Assembly (NCBI RefSeq): GCF_020181615.1
Contig: NZ_CP084029.1
Span: 4,016,990-4,080,989, forward strand
DNA from: [Mycobacterium] crassicus
Lineage (GTDB): Bacteria > Actinomycetota > Actinomycetes > Mycobacteriales > Mycobacteriaceae
DNA: 64,000 nucleotides
Direction of reading: 5' to 3'
The notes under the pieces were generated by a model. The model was not told where the DNA came from. It saw only the letters and a list, made by a program, of their open reading frames with translations, and searched no databases. A program made the position numbers and the translations under genes. Of this stretch, positions 17,484 to 26,265 are shown one piece after another (within the stretch, counting starts at the first letter, position 1; every line of letters begins with the position of its first letter).

Positions 17484-17499
17484 CCCGCTGCCGAATTCG

Positions 17500-18174
17500 A
17501 TGAGCGAACCCGGTCAGGCGGCCCGCGCGCTGGAGCAGTGGCAGGCGCTGATCCCGGCCACGCAGTCGGCGGCCGGCACCCGGCTGAACAAGCGCGGCCT
17601 GCAGACCCGGGCACGCCTACTCGACGTCGCCATCGAGATGCTGGCCGCCGGGGACAGCGAACCGGTCTCGGCGAACCGCATCGCCAAGCAGGCCGACGTC
17701 TCGTGGGGCACCGTGCAGCACCAGTTCGGTGACCTCGACGGCCTGTGGCTGGCCGTGGTCACCGAAATCCACACCCGCAGTTGGTCCCAGGACGGGGGTC
17801 CGTGGCCCGCGCTGACCGGATCATTGGCCGAGCGGCTCGAGGCCGCCATCGACTCGGTCTGGATGTATCTCGAGACCACCGAGGGACGCGCGCTGACCGC
17901 ACTGCGCAACTGGCTCCCGCCGCGCCGCGCGGATGTCCTCGCCGAGTATCCCCGAACCGCGGGGGCGCTGGCCGCCCGCGAGCATGACTGGATTCAGGGT
18001 TTCGCCTATCTGATGGACGGCCTCGACCTGGACCCCGACAAGCTGCACAACGTCCGGTGCCTGCTCCCGGCCGCCGTTCGCGGCCTGTCCAGTGAGCGGG
18101 AGATCGGCTTCAGTACCGAACTCGGCGTCGCCCGCAGGACACTGGCCCAAGCCCTGTCGGCGTACCTGAGCTGA
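17500..18174 (+). CDS. TetR-family transcriptional regulator
   Basis: A 224-residue regulator with a longer than usual N-terminal arm (about 30 residues). The helix-turn-helix at about residues 38-85 reads RARLLDVAIEMLAAG, then ISANRIAKQ-like VSANRIAKQADVSWGTVQ. The C-terminal ligand domain is alpha-helical. It lies 16 nt after the luciferase-like gene and converges on the flavoprotein gene, 11 nt from its stop. It probably controls its upstream partner. Confidence 0.88.
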   Translation: MSEPGQAARALEQWQALIPATQSAAGTRLNKRGLQTRARLLDVAIEMLAAGDSEPVSANRIAKQADVSWGTVQHQFGDLDGLWLAVVTEIHTRSWSQDGGPWPALTGSLAERLEAAIDSVWMYLETTEGRALTALRNWLPPRRADVLAEYPRTAGALAAREHDWIQGFAYLMDGLDLDPDKLHNVRCLLPAAVRGLSSEREIGFSTELGVARRTLAQALSAYLS

Positions 18175-18185
18175 CTGGCCGTCGG

Positions 18186-19841
18186 TCAGGCGATGTCGCC
18201 GGCGGCCGCGCGCCCGGCGGCGCGGCCGGAGAAGATGCACCCGCCCAGGAACGTGCCCTCCAGCGCCCGGTAGCCGTGCACCCCGCCACCCCCGAAGCCG
18301 GCGACCTCGCCGGCGGCGTACAGCCCGCCGATCGGCTTGCCATCGCCGCCCAGCACCCGGGCACCCAAGTCGGTCTCCAAGCCGCCCAACGTCTTTCGGG
18401 TCAGGATGTGCAGCTTGACCGCGATCAGCGGCCCGGCGGCCGGGTCGGTCAACCGGTGCGGGGCCACCACCCGGCCCAGCCGGTCACCCAGGTAGGTCCG
18501 GGCGCCGCGGATCGCGGTGACCTGACCGTCCTTGCTGAACCGGTTGGCCACTTCGCGGTCTCGCGCGGTGACCTCGGCCTCGACCGTCGCGTAGTCCAGC
18601 GGCACCACGTCGGGCAGGTCGTTCATCGCGGCGACCAGATCGCGCAGCGAATCGGCATGCACGAAGTCCACCCCGCGGTCGACGAAGGCCTGCACCGGCG
18701 GCGGTGGCCCGGAACGGGCGCGCGAGGCGACCAGCTGACGCAGGCTGCGCCCGGTCAGGTCCGGGTTCTGCTCCTGACCGGACAGCGCGAATTCCTTCTC
18801 GATGATCTTCGCGTTGAGCACGAACCAGGTGTAGTCCTGCCCGGAGCGGGCGATGTGTTCCAGCGTGCCGAGGGTGTCGAAACCGGGATACAACGGTCCG
18901 GGCAGTCGCACACCCGCCGCATCCAGCCACAGCGGCGACGGGCCGGGAATGATCCGGATGCCGTGCCCCGGCCAGATCGGGTCGTGGTTGGTGATGCCCT
19001 CGGTGTAGTGCCACATCCGGTCCCGGTTGATCACCCGCCCGCCGGCCGCCTCGGTGATCCCGATCATCCGGCCGTCGACGTGGGCGGGCACCCCGGCCAG
19101 CAGCTGAGCGGGAACCCGGCCCATCCGCTCCGGCCAGTTCTGCCGCACCAGATCGAGGTTGCCGCCGATACCGCCGCTGGTCACCAGCACGGCTGACGCA
19201 CGGAATTCGAACTCCCCCAAGGTGTCCCGCGACGACGCCACTCCACGCGGCGCGGATGAAGGTTCCAGGACGCTGCCCCGCACCCCAGCCACCCGGCCGT
19301 CCTCAACGATCAACTCGTCGACCCGATGCCGGTGGGCGAACCGAACTTTCGGGTGGTCCCGCAGCCGGCTCGCGAAGATCTCGACCAGGGCGGGGCCCGT
19401 TCCCCAGGTGATGTGGAATCGGGGCACCGAATTGCCGGGCCCCAGTGCCCCGTAGCCGCCGCGCTCGGCCCAGCCGACCAGCGGGAAGACCTTCAGCCCG
19501 CGGGCCCGCAACCAGCTGCGCTTCTCGCCCGCCGCGAAATCGACGTACGCGTGCGCCCACTGCCTCGGCCAGTGGTCTTCGGGCCGGTCGAAGCCGGCGT
19601 TGCCCAGCCAGTCCTGCAACGCCAGCTCGTGGCTGTCGCGCACGCCCAGCCGGCGCTGCTCGGGGCTGTCGACGAAGAACAGTCCGCCGAAGGACCAGAA
19701 TGCCTGCCCGCCCAGGTTGGCGCTGTTCTCCTGATCGACGATCAGCACCCGCCGACCACGTTCGGACAGTTCGCAGGCCGCCACCAGGCCGGCCAAACCC
19801 GCTCCGACGATGATCGCGTCGGCGTCAGCCTTACCGCTCAT
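18186..19841 (-). CDS. FAD-binding dehydrogenase (KstD/fumarate-reductase-like, Rv0785 counterpart)
   Basis: A 551-residue flavoprotein. The N-terminal Rossmann motif is IIVGAGLAGLVAA, with LIVDQENSANLGGQAFWSF binding FAD. The second flavin motif GGGGVHGYRALEGTFLGG lies near the C-terminus. The family includes 3-ketosteroid dehydrogenases, but the catalytic Tyr set of KstD cannot be confirmed by eye. ATG 19841 is preceded by TACCCT and eight bases, a near-leaderless start. The next gene upstream (DUF2334) is 19 nt away on the same strand. Confidence 0.88.
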   Translation of the reverse strand: MSGKADADAIIVGAGLAGLVAACELSERGRRVLIVDQENSANLGGQAFWSFGGLFFVDSPEQRRLGVRDSHELALQDWLGNAGFDRPEDHWPRQWAHAYVDFAAGEKRSWLRARGLKVFPLVGWAERGGYGALGPGNSVPRFHITWGTGPALVEIFASRLRDHPKVRFAHRHRVDELIVEDGRVAGVRGSVLEPSSAPRGVASSRDTLGEFEFRASAVLVTSGGIGGNLDLVRQNWPERMGRVPAQLLAGVPAHVDGRMIGITEAAGGRVINRDRMWHYTEGITNHDPIWPGHGIRIIPGPSPLWLDAAGVRLPGPLYPGFDTLGTLEHIARSGQDYTWFVLNAKIIEKEFALSGQEQNPDLTGRSLRQLVASRARSGPPPPVQAFVDRGVDFVHADSLRDLVAAMNDLPDVVPLDYATVEAEVTARDREVANRFSKDGQVTAIRGARTYLGDRLGRVVAPHRLTDPAAGPLIAVKLHILTRKTLGGLETDLGARVLGGDGKPIGGLYAAGEVAGFGGGGVHGYRALEGTFLGGCIFSGRAAGRAAAGDIA

Positions 19842-19860
19842 GGCGTCCGAGGGTAGCGAG

Positions 19861-20574
19861 TCAGGCGGTGAGCCCGGTAGCCACATCGGCCGGGGCGACC
19901 GGCCAGTGGTAGCGCTCCGGCCGGCAGCCCTGGCCCAGCGCGGTGTCCACCGCATCGAGCATGGCCGCCACCACAGCGGGATCACCGAGCTGACGGGCAC
20001 CCACCGACAGGCGGACCATCCCGCCACGGCGTGCGATGCGGTCGCTGGTCGCCACCACCATCCGGCACCACCAGGGCGCGCTCAGAAAACCGGCTCCGAT
20101 GCCCACCACTCGGGCCCGCACGGTGCGGTCCAGCACCAGGTCGGTCACCCCGTGCAGTCCGGCGAGCAACCGGAATCCATTGCGGGGCAACGCGGTCACG
20201 GTTCCCGCAGACACCGTCCAGCCGGGTGCGGCGAACAGGCGGGTCCGCAGTCCCAGGTGCTCGAGCACCCGGTCGGCGCCCAGCAGCCGCAGGTTGGCCT
20301 CGTGGGCGGGCAGCGTGGCGAATTCGCCGCGTCGCTTCTTGGTCGCGGCCTCGTCGAAGCCGTACAACACGATCGCGGCACCGTCGGCCCGCCGCTGCCG
20401 CAACCAGTCGGCGGTGTCCGGGTCGCGGTCCAGCCGGTAGTCGGCACCCAGCCTCGGTGCCACCAGCAGTGACACCGGCACCCCGCGGGAGTCCAGGTGC
20501 GCGCAGAAAGCCTCGGCATCGGCGCAGCTGCGTGCAGCGATCCCGGAGACGGAGACGATCAGTTGTCCGGTCAC
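19861..20574 (-). CDS. DUF2334-like polysaccharide-deacetylase-fold protein
   Basis: A 237-residue protein, the probable Rv0784 counterpart. The fold pattern follows the NodB-like barrel: LIVSVSGIAARS at strand 1, VPVSLLVAPRLG, and AAIVLYGFDEAATKKRRGEF where deacetylases carry His-Asp, then LFAAPGWTVSAGT. The usual metal-binding HxxxH is not obvious, and H-G-H is replaced by LYGFDEA. Catalysis is therefore uncertain. The start is GTG 20574. No signal peptide is evident. Confidence 0.7.
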   Translation of the reverse strand: MTGQLIVSVSGIAARSCADAEAFCAHLDSRGVPVSLLVAPRLGADYRLDRDPDTADWLRQRRADGAAIVLYGFDEAATKKRRGEFATLPAHEANLRLLGADRVLEHLGLRTRLFAAPGWTVSAGTVTALPRNGFRLLAGLHGVTDLVLDRTVRARVVGIGAGFLSAPWWCRMVVATSDRIARRGGMVRLSVGARQLGDPAVVAAMLDAVDTALGQGCRPERYHWPVAPADVATGLTA

Positions 20575-20635
20575 GCCACCAGTGTGGCCACCGCAGGTGT
20601 CCGGTCGGTGACATCGAAGAAGATGTCAGATAGCG

Positions 20636-21979
20636 CTACGGGGCCATCCGACGTTGGCTGTGGTCGGCGGGGTCGGTGGTGTTTTCCGCGATCGCCCGCA
20701 GTCGGGCCAGGTCACGGGGGTGCAGATCCGGCGCTTCGGCGAGGGAGTCGAGCAACAGGTCGGCTTGTTCCTGCAGCGCCGGAAGGTGTTCGGGCCGGCC
20801 CATCCGTTCGACGTGGACGATCAGCATTCGCACCACCCGCAGGATCGTCGCCGCCACCAGCGGCTGGGCGGGCGCCACCTGGCGGAGCTGGTCGAAGCCG
20901 TGCGCGATGTATTCCTCGTCGTCGAGATCCCAGGGCCGCAGCAGCACTCGTCCATCCGGACCGGCCACCGCCCGCGACCGCGGCGGCACCGACAGCTGCC
21001 GGCGCAGCAGGCTGCCGACCCGCAGCGTCGCCTCCACCGCGGTGGTGGGGTCGTTGATGGCCGAACTGAGCGCACGCAACCCGATGTCGACCAGCTGGCG
21101 GAAGGCGAAGTCGACGTCTTCCTGCATGGTGCGGCTGCCGCTGACAACGATCGCCCGGGACAGCTTGTGCTGCAATCGATCCGGATGATCCGGCGCCGGC
21201 CAGATCGTGACCAGTGGCTGACCCCGGTGGATGTAGGCGCCGACCCGAGTGTCGAGCCGAATCGTGGTGTTCGGCGGGACCACGGCCAGCAGCCGCTCGG
21301 TACGAACCTGGCTGACCCAACCGTTGCCGGGCGAGTCCAGCCGCAACGCGTCCGGTGGCGCCTCCATATTCGCGACGTGGGCCGGCTGCTCGTCGGCGGC
21401 GGCGGCCGCAACGGCACCGATCACCATCGAGCCCTCCGCCGCGATCTCGCGCACCACCTGCCCGACCTCCAACCGGTGGGCCAGGTGATCGATGTGGGCG
21501 ATGATCGTGATCACGGTGCCGATCGTGAGCACCACCGCAACCGTCACGGTCAACGGCGGCGCGGGCACCGGCGAGGACCCGTCGAGGTCCGGCAGGCTCA
21601 GCACGCAGTACACGAACGACGCGACCAGCAGGCCGATCACGACCTGGCTGAGCCGGTCCCGGATGAACCAGCGCATGACCCGCGGCGACAACTGCGAACT
21701 GGCCAGCTGCAGGCTGACGATGGTCAGCGAGAAGATGACCCCGGCGGTGGTGATGGTCGCTCCGGCGATGGTGGACAGCAGCGTGGTCGCCACCCCGCTG
21801 TCCATCTTCAGCAGAAAGCGCGGCGACGGGCCGATACGTTTGTCGGCCGCCCGTGTGATGACGGCCAGCGCCATGCCGCCGATCACGATCACCAACGGCA
21901 GCGCGAACAGACTCTCGCGAAACCGGTAAGCCAGTGCCGCCGCCCGCACATTCGGGAAGCGTTCCGAGCGGGTCTGCAT
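20636..21979 (-). CDS. DUF2254 membrane protein
   Basis: A 447-residue predicted inner-membrane protein. Four hydrophobic segments occupy roughly residues 20-175 (LFALPLVIVIGGMALAVI, STIAGATITTAGVIFSL, VVIGLLVASFVYCVLSL, LTVTVAVVLTIGTVITI), followed by a soluble C-terminal domain with DVDFAFRQLVDIGLRALS and INDPTTAVEA. This is the DUF2254 pattern; its function is unknown. The ATG overlaps the glutathione-peroxidase stop (TGATG), so the two genes are translationally linked. Confidence 0.88.
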   Translation of the reverse strand: MQTRSERFPNVRAAALAYRFRESLFALPLVIVIGGMALAVITRAADKRIGPSPRFLLKMDSGVATTLLSTIAGATITTAGVIFSLTIVSLQLASSQLSPRVMRWFIRDRLSQVVIGLLVASFVYCVLSLPDLDGSSPVPAPPLTVTVAVVLTIGTVITIIAHIDHLAHRLEVGQVVREIAAEGSMVIGAVAAAAADEQPAHVANMEAPPDALRLDSPGNGWVSQVRTERLLAVVPPNTTIRLDTRVGAYIHRGQPLVTIWPAPDHPDRLQHKLSRAIVVSGSRTMQEDVDFAFRQLVDIGLRALSSAINDPTTAVEATLRVGSLLRRQLSVPPRSRAVAGPDGRVLLRPWDLDDEEYIAHGFDQLRQVAPAQPLVAATILRVVRMLIVHVERMGRPEHLPALQEQADLLLDSLAEAPDLHPRDLARLRAIAENTTDPADHSQRRMAP

Positions 21980-22467
21980 CAGGCCGGCAGGACGGCCTCG
22001 ATGGCGGCGATCACCTCGGGCGCATCCGGCACCGTGGTGGGCCGGAACCGGTTGACCACGGCACCGCCCGGGGCCAGCAGGAACTTCTCGAAGTTCCACT
22101 GCACGTCACCGGCGGCGCCATCGGCATCGGCGGTCTTGGCCAACTCCGCATACAGCGGGTGCCGGTCGTCGCCGTTGACGTCGGTCTTGGCCAGCAGCGG
22201 GAAGGTGACCCCATAGGTGGTGGAGCAGAAGGTCGCGATCTCCTCGGGTGTTCCCGGTTCCTGGCCCATGAACTGGTTGCACGGCACGCCGAGCACCGTC
22301 AGCCCGCGGCCGGCGTAGTCCTGCGCGAGCCGCTCCAGGGCGCCGTACTGCGGGGTGAGCCCGCATTTGGAGGCGACGTTGACGATCAGCACGGCCCGGT
22401 CGCTGTAATCGGCCAGTGAGGTGGGCTGCCCGTCGAGGGTGGTCAGGGGGATATCGGCGAGGCTCAT
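21979..22467 (-). CDS. Glutathione-peroxidase-family thiol peroxidase
   Basis: A 162-residue thioredoxin-fold peroxidase. The peroxidatic Cys is in NVASKCGLTPQY, the conserved GVPCNQF follows, and the Trp of the catalytic set is in VQWNFEKFLL. Mycobacteria lack glutathione, so the reductant is probably thioredoxin. ATG 22467 is preceded by TAACGT and seven bases (leaderless type). It is joined by overlap to the DUF2254 gene and divergent from DoxX. Confidence 0.94.
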   Translation of the reverse strand: MSLADIPLTTLDGQPTSLADYSDRAVLIVNVASKCGLTPQYGALERLAQDYAGRGLTVLGVPCNQFMGQEPGTPEEIATFCSTTYGVTFPLLAKTDVNGDDRHPLYAELAKTADADGAAGDVQWNFEKFLLAPGGAVVNRFRPTTVPDAPEVIAAIEAVLPA

Positions 22468-22547
22468 GGCCGCGACGTTACCCGCTGACAGTTGTGGGGG
22501 TCGCGGCGTACGGTCATCGCAGGCGCACACGTTGCTGGGAGGCCATC

Positions 22548-22994
22548 ATGGCACCATTGATCGCCCTGTTCGTGGGAAGTATCGCGGCCCGGATCGCCGG
22601 TTGGCTCGGCGTCGATTACGTCGGCAGCTGGGTAAGCGCCCTGGCCGTAGGGTTGGCCGTGATGTTCGTGGTCACCGGGGTGGCGCACTTCGTCTCCCCG
22701 CTGCGAACCGATCTGATCGCGATCGTGCCGCCGCAGCTGCCGCGGGCCGGGTTGCTGGTCACCATCACCGGGGTGCTGGAACTGCTGGGCGCGGTGGGTC
22801 TGCTGATACCCGGCACCCGGGTGGCCGCCGCGGTGTGCCTGTTGGGACTGATGCTGGCGATGTTCCCGGCCAACATCTACGCGTCGCGGATGCCCACGCC
22901 GCCGCAGTCGATGACCACCGAGTTGTCGGTGCGGATCGCCGAGGAGGTCGTCTTTCTGGCTGCGGCGCTGGTGGTCGTGATCGGTTCCCTCTAG
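22548..22994 (+). CDS. DoxX-like small membrane protein
   Basis: A 148-residue protein with about four membrane helices ([68 protein letters not shown]). It has the DoxX pattern VTGVAHFVSPLR. A GGGAGG ribosome site at 22538-22543 fixes ATG 22548. DoxX proteins often act with thiol-redox enzymes; the divergent neighbour is a glutathione-peroxidase-type enzyme. Its last four bases overlap the convergent ptrB end. Confidence 0.85.
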   Translation: MAPLIALFVGSIAARIAGWLGVDYVGSWVSALAVGLAVMFVVTGVAHFVSPLRTDLIAIVPPQLPRAGLLVTITGVLELLGAVGLLIPGTRVAAAVCLLGLMLAMFPANIYASRMPTPPQSMTTELSVRIAEEVVFLAAALVVVIGSL

Positions 22995-25129
22995 CCCGCG
23001 GCGTCGGTGCGCGCCGCATCGCAGCCGGCCGTCGCCAGCAGCCAGGCGTACTGGAACGCGATCTCCTTCCAGCGTTCGTAGCGTCCGGAGATTCCGCCGT
23101 GGCCGGCGTTCATCTGGGTCTTCAGCAGCACCGGGTTGGCGTCGGTCTTGGTGTGCCGCAGCGCGGCCACCCACTTCGCGGGCTCCACGTAGTACACCCG
23201 GGTGTCGTGCAGCGACGTCATCGCCAGGATCGGCGGATAGTCCCGGCCGGCGACGTTCTCGTACGGCGAGTAGGACTTCATGTAGAAGTAGACGTCCTTG
23301 TCGTCCAACGGGTTTCCCCACTCGTCCCATTCGGTGACGGTCAGCGGCAGCGTCGGATCCAAGATGGTGGTCAGCGGGTCGACGAACGGGACCTGTGCCA
23401 CCACTCCGGCGAACAACTCGGGCGCCAGGTTGGTGACGGCTCCCATCAGCAGCCCACCGGCGCTGCCGCCCATCGCCACCAGGCGCCCGGGCTCGCAGAC
23501 TCCCGCGTCGATCAGGTGACGCCCCACGGCGACGAAGTCGGTGAAGCTGTTCTTCTTCTCAAGCAACTTGCCGCGCTCGTACCACAGCCGGCCCATTTCG
23601 CCGCCGCCGCGGACGTGCGCCACGGCGAAGACCATGCCGCGGTCCAGCAGGGAGAGCCGGGAGATGGAGAACTGCGGATCTTCGCACATCTCGTAGGCAC
23701 CGTAACCGTAAAGCATTGTCGGAGCAGGTAATTCGATTCCGGCCCGGTGCACGATCGACACCGGGACGCGGGTGCCGTCCGGCGCGTAGGCCCAGTCCCG
23801 GTATTCGACGTAGTCATCGCGGCGGTACTCGCCCAGCACCGGTTGTTCCCGCAGCAGGGTGCGTTCACCGGTCGCCAAGTCGATGTCGTAGATGCGCACC
23901 GGGGTGATGAACGACGTCGCGCCCACCCGCAGCTTGGGACTGTCCCAGTTCGGGTTGGTCGCCAGGCCCGCCGACATCAACTCGGTGTCGAAGGTGATCT
24001 CTTGCGGCGCTTGGCAATCGCCGGACGCGTCGATCGGCCACAGCTGAATGCGGGGCAGTCCCTCAGCCCGGTATCCGACGACCAGGTGGCGAGCGAAGGC
24101 GTCCACCACATCCAGTCGCACGTCGTCGCGCCCGGCGATCAGGGTCTCTTGCGCGGTCGGGTCGCCCACCGGGGTCTGCACCAGCGTGAAGTTGACCGCA
24201 CCGTCGTTGTGCAGCATGAGGAATCGGTCTTCGCCGCCGAGGATCGCATGCTCCACGGAGTACTCGACGCCTTCGCGGCGGGGCAGCACCACGGTGAACT
24301 CCGCCTGCGGGTCGGCCGCGTCGGCGTAGCGAACCTCGGAGGTGATCGACGAACCGGCCGCGATCAGCACGTAGGCGTCACTGCGGGTGCGGCCCACCGA
24401 CAGCCAGAATCGTTCGTCGTCTTCGTGGTAGACCTGCTCAGCGGTCTGGTCGGCTCCGATCTTGTAGCGCCACACGGTGTCCGGGCGCCAAGCCTCATCG
24501 ACGGTGATGTAGTAGACGGTGCGGTTGTCGGTCGCCCAGGTCACCCCGGCACCGATCCCGGCGATCTCGTCGGCGAACAGTTCACCGGTGGACAAGTCCT
24601 TGAACCGCAGCGTGTACCGCTCGTCACCGACCACGTCGACGGAGTAGGCCAGGATGTTGCCGTCCGGGCTGATGCTGGCAGCGCCGAGCGCGAAGAAGTC
24701 GTGCCCCTGGGCCTCGACGTTCTGGTCCAGCAACACCTGCTCGCCGGGGATCTCGGTGGCCTCGTCCAGCCGGGGCGGCGTCCAGTCGTCGGGTTGGCCG
24801 GCCGGACAGCGGCATTGCACGCCGTACTGCTTCCCCTCGAATGTGCGCGCGTAGTACCACCAGTCGCCGCGGCGCGCCGGTACCGACAGGTCGGTCTCCT
24901 TGGTACGGGCCTTGATCTCGTCGAAGATGCTCTGCCGCAACTGTTCCAGGTGCGCGGTCGCGGCGTCGGTGTAGGCGTTCTCGGCTTCCAGGTGAGCGAT
25001 CACCGCGGGGTCGGCCTTGTCGCGTAACCATTCGTAGGGGTCGACGAAGACGTCCCCGTGATGGGCGCGGGTGGAGTCCACCCGCTTGGCCGAAGGCGGT
25101 TCGGGCAGCGTCTGCGATACGTCGGTCAT
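22991..25129 (-). CDS. ptrB: Prolyl-oligopeptidase-family serine protease (oligopeptidase B type)
   Basis: A 712-residue S9A peptidase with an N-terminal beta-propeller and a C-terminal hydrolase domain. The nucleophile is Ser556 in GGSAGG; Asp is in [12 protein letters not shown] and His in [13 protein letters not shown]. The length is normal for oligopeptidase B. In M. tuberculosis the locus is annotated as two pieces (ptrBa/ptrBb, Rv0781-Rv0782); here it is one uninterrupted frame. The ATG overlaps the purC stop (ATGA), so it is coupled to purC. Confidence 0.95.
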   Translation of the reverse strand: MTDVSQTLPEPPSAKRVDSTRAHHGDVFVDPYEWLRDKADPAVIAHLEAENAYTDAATAHLEQLRQSIFDEIKARTKETDLSVPARRGDWWYYARTFEGKQYGVQCRCPAGQPDDWTPPRLDEATEIPGEQVLLDQNVEAQGHDFFALGAASISPDGNILAYSVDVVGDERYTLRFKDLSTGELFADEIAGIGAGVTWATDNRTVYYITVDEAWRPDTVWRYKIGADQTAEQVYHEDDERFWLSVGRTRSDAYVLIAAGSSITSEVRYADAADPQAEFTVVLPRREGVEYSVEHAILGGEDRFLMLHNDGAVNFTLVQTPVGDPTAQETLIAGRDDVRLDVVDAFARHLVVGYRAEGLPRIQLWPIDASGDCQAPQEITFDTELMSAGLATNPNWDSPKLRVGATSFITPVRIYDIDLATGERTLLREQPVLGEYRRDDYVEYRDWAYAPDGTRVPVSIVHRAGIELPAPTMLYGYGAYEMCEDPQFSISRLSLLDRGMVFAVAHVRGGGEMGRLWYERGKLLEKKNSFTDFVAVGRHLIDAGVCEPGRLVAMGGSAGGLLMGAVTNLAPELFAGVVAQVPFVDPLTTILDPTLPLTVTEWDEWGNPLDDKDVYFYMKSYSPYENVAGRDYPPILAMTSLHDTRVYYVEPAKWVAALRHTKTDANPVLLKTQMNAGHGGISGRYERWKEIAFQYAWLLATAGCDAARTDAAG

Positions 25130-26022
25130 GCTCCGGGGCCGACCCAGTCGCCGAAGGAAAGTCCTGAAATACGTTCGTAGGCTTCGATGTAGCGGGCGCG
25201 GGTGGCATCGATGACGTCCTGCGGCAGGGCCGGGGGCGCGGCGGTGCCGGCGCGGTCCCAGCCGGATTCCGGGCCGGTGAGCCAGTTGCGCACGAACTGC
25301 TTGTCGAAACTCTCCTGCACCACGCCGGCCTTGTAGTGGTCGGCCGGCCAGTACCGCGACGAGTCGGGGGTGAACACCTCATCGGCCAGGACCAGGTTGC
25401 CGTGCTCGTCGACACCGAACTCGAACTTGGTGTCGGCGATGATGATGCCCCGGGTGAGCGCGTGGTCGGCGGCCTGCACATAGGTCGCCATGGTGCGGTC
25501 GCGCAGTTGACCGGCCCGTACCGGACCGACCAGGTCGATCACCTGCACGAACGAGATGTTCTCGTCGTGTTCGCCGATCTCGGCCTTGGTCGCCGGGGTG
25601 AACAGCGGGTTGTTGAACTTGCTGGCCTCCACCAGTCCCGGCGGCAGGGCAGTGCCGCACACCGCGCCGGTGCGCTGGTAGTCGAGCAGGCCCGAGCCGG
25701 TCAGGTAACCGCGCGCCACGCACTCGATCGGCATCATCTCCAGCCGGCGCACCACCAGCGCCCGGCCCAGCACCTCATCGGGGATGCGCGGATCATCCGG
25801 TGGGCCGGCCAGATGGTTGGGGGCGTCGACGAGGCCGAAGAAGAAGACACTCATCGCGGTCAGGATGCGGCCCTTGTCCGGAATCTGGCTGTCCAGGATG
25901 TAGTCGAACGCCGAGATTCGGTCGGTGGCGACGAACAGCAGATGCTGGTCGTCGATCCGATACAGTTCGCGGACTTTGCCGCTGGCCAGGTGCTGGTAGT
26001 CAGAGAGCGCGGGACGCGACAT
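25126..26022 (-). CDS. purC: SAICAR synthase
   Basis: A 298-residue ATP-dependent ligase that joins aspartate to CAIR in purine synthesis. Characteristic motifs are [10 protein letters not shown] near the N-terminus, [14 protein letters not shown] near residue 100, and [12 protein letters not shown] with [16 protein letters not shown] in the second half. ATG 26022 stands six bases after a TAGGCT -10 box, so the mRNA is probably leaderless. ptrB overlaps its stop. Confidence 0.98.
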   Translation of the reverse strand: MSRPALSDYQHLASGKVRELYRIDDQHLLFVATDRISAFDYILDSQIPDKGRILTAMSVFFFGLVDAPNHLAGPPDDPRIPDEVLGRALVVRRLEMMPIECVARGYLTGSGLLDYQRTGAVCGTALPPGLVEASKFNNPLFTPATKAEIGEHDENISFVQVIDLVGPVRAGQLRDRTMATYVQAADHALTRGIIIADTKFEFGVDEHGNLVLADEVFTPDSSRYWPADHYKAGVVQESFDKQFVRNWLTGPESGWDRAGTAAPPALPQDVIDATRARYIEAYERISGLSFGDWVGPGA

Positions 26023-26028
26023 TGCGTC

Positions 26029-26034
26029 AGCCTA
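26029..26034 (-). promoter_or_regulatory. -10 box for leaderless purC
   Basis: TAGGCT on the minus strand, six bases before ATG 26022. The first copy of the dispersed repeat abuts and slightly overlaps it. Confidence 0.6.
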
Positions 26035-26140
26035 GCGGCGATCGCAAGGACGACGAAGTCGGGCGAAGCGGGTCGCCGCCAGCGGCACAGCGGCGATCGC
26101 AAGCACGACGAAGTCGGGCGAAGGCGGGGCCACCGCCAGC
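26034..26140. repeat. Two tandem copies of a 50-nt dispersed intergenic repeat
   Basis: Copy 1 (26034-26083) and copy 2 (26089-26140) share AGCGGCGATCGCAAG, then ACGACGAAGTCGGGCGAAG, and end in CCGCCAGC. A related sequence (gcgacggagtcgggcgcagcgggtc style) occurs at 57276-57351 beside adhB. The copies sit directly upstream of the purC promoter box. Confidence 0.7.
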
Positions 26141-26265
26141 AGAACTGCGGGTGGCAGACAGTCGCCCCCCACTGCGGCAGAGTGAGCCACGCAGCATCTA
26201 CAGTAAATTGTTATGCGTCTCACATCGAACGCACATCTGGTGCCGGCCTGAGGGAACGTCCGCCA

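Noticed and set aside
25336..26265. A 310-codon in-frame extension upstream of the PGRS-GH5 start
   Set aside because: It runs antisense through purC and the dispersed repeats and has no signal peptide. A proper signal peptide and ribosome site occur at ATG 26266.
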